From Dactylonectria macrodidyma (lineage: Eukaryota > Ascomycota > Sordariomycetes > Hypocreales > Nectriaceae), in NCBI GenBank assembly GCA_020744425.1, contig JAGMUV010000009.1:1364001-1428000 (forward strand): a DNA stretch of 64,000 nucleotides, written 5' to 3'. Under the pieces are notes generated by a model that was not told the DNA's origin, ran no database searches, and was given only the letters and a program-made list of their open reading frames with translations. A program made the translations under genes and the position numbers. Each line of letters opens with the position of its first letter. The stretch's first letter is position 1. Below, one piece after another: positions 59,801 through 64,000 of the stretch.

Positions 59801-61938
59801 GGGGGGGTCATGACCGCTGGGGAGCCGAGACTCGGGTCAACATTGGTAGAAGTGTTGGTCTAGTGTGGGTCATTTGTGACGAAGTATCGCGGCCTCGGCA
59901 AGCTGCTAGACCGTTACAGATTGTTCACCCCCCTTTCCAGATAAACCAGTATGCTTATGGCCTTTTTAATTTCTTCCAAATATAGGTAGAGAATTCTCTG
60001 TATCGTGACTTCCAAGGAGGATTCTTTCCTTGTCATGGATACTCATGGTTCGTAGCCACATGGTGTTTGTATCGCAGTCAACTTGCGGGAACTCACAAGA
60101 GGCAATTCTCCGCCAACTGATATGACCGCAATAAGTGGTCTATTTTTTATCAGACTCTGTTTCGAGTAGAGACTTGTCCTGGGGAATCGGGGTCATATTG
60201 CTTGATGCGCCTTTTGGCTGTTGTGGTGAGATGTAAGAGGGCACCAGCTCCACGAACGCATCAAAAAAAAACTCATGCTCGCGTGGCATCCATGCATTCA
60301 CCAACCTTCTTTCACTTGGGCACAATGAACGTTGGCTCATTTCTTCTCTTCTCCTACTCCTCAAATCTATATATTGTTTGCAGATGACTGTTCATCCCCG
60401 AATCAGAAATTGGGCCGTAGCACGCAGAACTTTGAGGTGACTCGAGCGGTGACTTGACTCTTCATCTCTTCGTTTCATATGTATGCTTTCTCTTAATTCT
60501 CTGTGGCATCGGTTTCTGCTCATCCTCACCTCCTTTCCCTCTGCCGTCTCGTTCACAGGGCTCAACTTTGACGAACTAGTGCCAGCCATGTCTTCTCCAA
60601 ACACCGCCGAGTATCGTCGACAGGATTTTCTGACATTAGGTGGGAATTTCCACCATATATGGCATTTCATCTGTATTTCCTTTTTGGTCTGACTATCCAC
60701 TTCAGACTGTCATGGCATTGTGCGAGTTTCGGCTTGTTGGTTAGTTGCTTCAATCTATCAACACCACATTCCGGTGTAGGGTAACTTGGTTTATCTCAAC
60801 TGCTAGTGGCAAGGGTTATCCCTACATATTTCAACATCCTATGACTGACACTACTGATTCTATCTATGTTCCATGTGTCGGTTCGTTGTTGTACGTCAGG
60901 GTGTGTCTTCTTTATATGGGCATCGTTCTGTCGGCTGTTAAGTATTTGTGTAGCTTCACTGCGAATCTCTCAATTCCGTGGACAGAGAGAGGCAACGAGG
61001 AAGAGTCAATGCCATGTTCATATTGACCCTTGTTTGGAACTACGCATTGGGGTTTCTCTGTTCGCATGTAAAGTATCTGTCAACTCATGGAATATTAGAT
61101 TGGAGGTGACATTGGACACTCGTCCTTCCAGGTGTCAATTGACGATACTTTCTGAAGCCCCCTCGAACGGCACACTGCTGAGCTCGTGGCCGGGGAGGAA
61201 GTGCTCACTAGTGTTTTCGTGTTATTGTTTACGATGCTAAAGTTAAGAAGGATAGGTTGAGGATTTTGAGCCAACATTCATCCATTCTAACTTAACAACC
61301 TCAAATTTGATCGCTTCTTTCCGCCACAATCTAGCCCCATCTAGGAATATAACTAGCCCAGAACCGCACGAGCACAGAAATAACGTCTAAAAATGTAGAA
61401 AGCTTAGTGATGAAACCCACAGAGACAGGAGAAGTCAAAGGGATTGCAGAACAAATCAGGGATACGCACTCGCTGTAGGGTAGGAGTGGAGTGATGGGTT
61501 AAGCTTGAGGGATACGTAGTCAGAGCATCATAAAATGGACGAGATTGTATAGAAATGAACTAAACCTGGGTCATGCGACGCGGGCATTGAGCTGCATATC
61601 ACTTGCAGCGAGATGGAAACCTTGAGAGGGCGTCTCTTATCCTCATGCAGAAGTCAAGATAGGAAGCTGCCGGGGATCCACATGCATCCGGCCCGGAGAG
61701 GCCCGGCCCCACATGCTTAAAGGACCCCTCAATGAACCGATGGGCCCCCCGCCTGAGCCCTGAGGCCACTAGGCTATTGATCCTAGACCGCCGCTATTGG
61801 CTCATTGGTGCAAGAACCCCGTCAGCCTCGCCTGATGCAGCGACGCGGCCCATTCTCGAACGTGGGACAGTTTTGTCTTAAGGGAACCATGAGCCGACAA
61901 ACGACTTGGAGGATAGTCCTCCATTTCATTCCCTAATC
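53806..61938. other. 8.1-kb gene-poor region upstream of MSB2 and ERV2
   Basis: The two flanking genes diverge from here, so both promoters are inside it. On the MSB2 coding strand, 54270-54830 is strongly pyrimidine-rich and suits a long untranslated leader. I checked both strands for domain-bearing or splice-linked frames and found none; frames of up to 190 codons near 54400-58500 have no recognisable features. The part from about 59300 to 61600 is AT-richer. A 9-nt G run lies near 59800. Confidence 0.5.
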
Positions 61939-62635
61939 ATGGCTCGCCGACAGCACCTCACACTGACATTCGTCCTGGTCCTCGTGGCCTTCTGCACTCT
62001 ATCCTATCTCTTCTCTGGACCTTCAGGGAGCACCGTCCCTGGTTTCCCGAAAGCACCGGCTGGCGAGCCCCTGAAAGGAGGAGAGAGGTCTGAATTTGTT
62101 GCCGATCTCAATGCCATTCCCCAAGGACTCCTCGATGGCGAGTCGATTGCGCCTCGTCTAGAGAATGCCACGCTCAAGTAAGCCTCGCGCCCGCCACCCG
62201 AATGATTGTATCGCTGGGGTTTTCAGATGCTAATAGCATTGCCTTTACAGGGCTGAGCTTGGCCATGCCACGTGGAAGTTCCTCCATACGATGATGTCAC
62301 GTTTCCCCGACGAACCTTCGAAAGACGATCGCATGGCGCTCGAGACATTCATGCACCTCTTCGCCCGCCTCTACCCCTGTGGCCAGTGTGCGAAACACTT
62401 CCGTGGGCTTTTGGTCGAGTACCCACCCCAGACCAGCAGTCGCAATGCAGCCGCGGGGTGGCTCTGCTACATGCACAACATTGTCAACGAGAAGGTGCAC
62501 AAGCCTTTGTTCGATTGCAGCAAAATTGGCGACTTCTACGACTGCGGATGCGGTGATGATAAGAAGAAGGAGGGAGTCACAGCGGCGGAAGGGGGCCAGG
62601 GCGAGGGACCCGACCAACAACTGCACAAGCACTGA
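61939..62635 (+). CDS. ERV2: FAD-linked sulfhydryl oxidase, Erv2-like
   Basis: Two exons, 61939-62177 and 62251-62635, join in phase 2 over a 73-bp intron; 207 residues. The N-terminus is a signal anchor (MARRQHLTLTFVLVLVAFCT), pointing to the secretory pathway rather than mitochondria. From about residue 80 the Erv/ALR fold is evident: AELGHATWKFLHTMMSRFPD, then the active-site CxxC in LYPCGQCAKHF (Cys123 and Cys126), the FAD-contacting WLCYMHNIVNEKVHK, and a C-terminal CGCG pair that acts as shuttle disulfide in the yeast enzyme. By family it makes disulfide bonds in the endoplasmic reticulum and passes them to Pdi1, with oxygen as acceptor. The signal anchor and terminal CGC distinguish it from the mitochondrial relative Erv1. 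An in-frame codon upstream is not an ATG, which fixes the start. Confidence 0.95.
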
Positions 62636-63128
62636 GCGCATATGCATGAGTTCTCAGTTGTATTATCAACATCGGCGTTCCGGCAGGAAATGAGACTGGC
62701 TTTGGCGGGACCAGGCCGCCTGATTGCAAGGAATGATTAGGGGCGATATGTTCTGTATCAGGTGCAATCTATTACCTCATGGATCACATCGCCATCTCTG
62801 GAAACACCGTGAATCCAAGAGCGCATCACGACTACGCCAACTAGTTAGTGCCATAAAACCCGTAGACCTTATGCATTTGAGTTCAGCCTTGGAATATGCT
62901 GCCTCTCGTAGAGTTGATCGAAATACACGTGACCGATCACATGACTACGATGTGGGCCGGGGCGCGGCTGCGTGTTCAGAGCTGCCTGAGCTCAGCATAG
63001 CTCCAGCCTTCCTCAAGCAGCGGCCAACGACGACGACAACGAAACACTGCACCAACAACCTCATAATTTTTGGAACGATAATACACCCAAACCTTCAAGC
63101 TTACAGAGATCCTTCTCGAAACGACATT
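62636..63128. other. intergenic: promoter of PRE3
   Basis: About 490 bp between two plus-strand genes, holding the 3' end of ERV2 and the promoter of PRE3. I looked for the proteasome element GGTGGCAAA of yeast and saw no convincing copy. Confidence 0.45.
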
Positions 63129-64000
63129 ATGGAATTCGGACACGCTGGAGTATTGAACGAGGGTAAGTTTGGAGCTCGTCATATCTGGCATCGTGGGGAG
63201 GGAGGCTCATAGAATACCGGCAGATGGAATCCATGTCGATATGGATCGATTGAAGAAGGGCGAGGTGAAGTAAGTCAAATATGCCCTACTTCTTTGGATG
63301 CATACTAACCGATGGCCAGCCTGGGAACCTCGATGTATGTCGCCCTCATTGCCCCGATGGAATGTAAACCTAACGAGGTCGCAGTATGGCAGTCACTTTC
63401 AAGGACGGAGTTATTCTGGGTAAGCATGTTGAAATACGGAATGGGGTACGATTACTGATGCTTCCCGCAGGAGCCGATTCACGAACGACTACCGGATCCT
63501 ACATCGCGAACCGAGTGACGGACAAGTTGACGAGAGTACACGATACGATTTGGTGCTGCCGATCCGGTTCGGCCGCTGATACGCAGGCAGTCGCCGATAT
63601 AGTGCAATATCAGCTAGGACTCTTCGCGATGCAGAATGGCAAACCCCCCATGACCCAAACTGCTGCCTCCATTTTCCAGGAGATTTGCTATGCCAACAAA
63701 GATCGCTTGTCGTAAGTAGCATACACATTGAACCCATTCATATGACGTATTTGGAAACTGACAGGGTATCAACAGGGCTGGACTCATTATTGCTGGATGG
63801 GATGAGCGATTCGGTGGACAGGTATACTCGATTCCCCTGGGCGGATCCCTCCACAAGCAGTCATATGCCATTGGCGGTTCAGGATCGACATACATCTACG
63901 GTTACTGTGATGCCAATTGGGAGGAGGGTATGGATGAGGATGAGGCAGTTGACTTTGTCAAGGGAGCGTTGAGAGAGGCCATCAAGTGGGATGGCAGCTC
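63129..64000 (+). CDS. PRE3: 20S proteasome beta1 subunit (3' end off right edge)
   Basis: Six exons are visible: 63129-63162, 63224-63269, 63320-63334, 63385-63419, 63471-63711 and 63776 to the edge; introns are 50-64 bp and all phases agree. A 29-residue propeptide ([20 protein letters not shown] and on to NLG) precedes the mature start [19 protein letters not shown]. Counting that Thr as 1, the catalytic set Thr1, Asp17 and Lys33 (VTDKLT) is present. The subunit supplies the caspase-like activity of the 20S core in nucleus and cytosol. The sequence resembles beta1 (yeast Pre3) over its full visible length, including [19 protein letters not shown]. Exon 3 is only 15 nt and carries the codon of the catalytic threonine. 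The C-terminus lies beyond the window. Confidence 0.96.

Noticed and set aside
1..64000. tRNA, 5S rRNA and other small RNA genes
   Set aside because: I looked for A- and B-box pairs and cloverleaf arms and found no convincing case; a covariance-model search would decide.

Overview
This window reads as nuclear DNA of a filamentous ascomycete. The gene set points to Sordariomycetes, most likely Hypocreales; that placement is inferred from gene content and intron style, not from any search. Genes carry short GT-AG introns of roughly 45-100 bp. They encode clearly eukaryotic housekeeping proteins (small-subunit ribosomal protein S17, a proteasome beta subunit, a gamma-tubulin complex component, an RNA polymerase II CTD phosphatase) and fungal-type proteins (a Zn2Cys6 regulator, a Hos3-type deacetylase, an Msb2-type signalling mucin, a Bbc1-type SH3 protein).

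Layout from left to right. A Zn2Cys6 transcription factor runs off the left edge on the minus strand (1-2672). After 4.6 kb without a recognisable gene come a senescence/spartin-domain protein (7257-9088, +), a GCP4-like gamma-tubulin complex gene (9758-12143, +) and, convergent with it, a conserved protein of unknown function (12994-14582, -). A 5.6-kb stretch rich in GTAGGTA/TACCTAC motifs follows, then a complete Tc1/mariner-type element (20217-21600) with TA target duplication and an apparently intact transposase.

The densest part is 22.8-46.9 kb. It holds the Bbc1-like SH3 gene (-), Rtr1-like phosphatase (+), RPS17 (-), mitochondrial ribosomal Mrp51 (-), tRNA-guanine transglycosylase (+), a Cys-rich GPI-type surface protein (-), a Hos3-like deacetylase (+), histidinol-phosphatase (-) and a large DUF3433-type membrane protein (-) interrupted by a one-base frameshift. 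After a 4-kb gap lies the Msb2-like mucin (50926-53805, -), then an 8.1-kb stretch in which I found no gene. The right end holds an Erv2-like sulfhydryl oxidase (61939-62635, +) and the 5' part of the catalytic proteasome beta1 gene PRE3 (63129 to the edge, +).

The genes do not form one pathway or a biosynthetic cluster; this is an ordinary chromosomal arm segment with two gene-poor blocks. I did not find a convincing previously undescribed system. The items most worth following up are the in-frame 15-nt microexon carrying the catalytic threonine of PRE3, the intron-containing DD38E transposon, the single-base frameshift in the DUF3433 gene, and the 25-nt G/C homopolymer ten bases upstream of the histidinol-phosphatase start codon.
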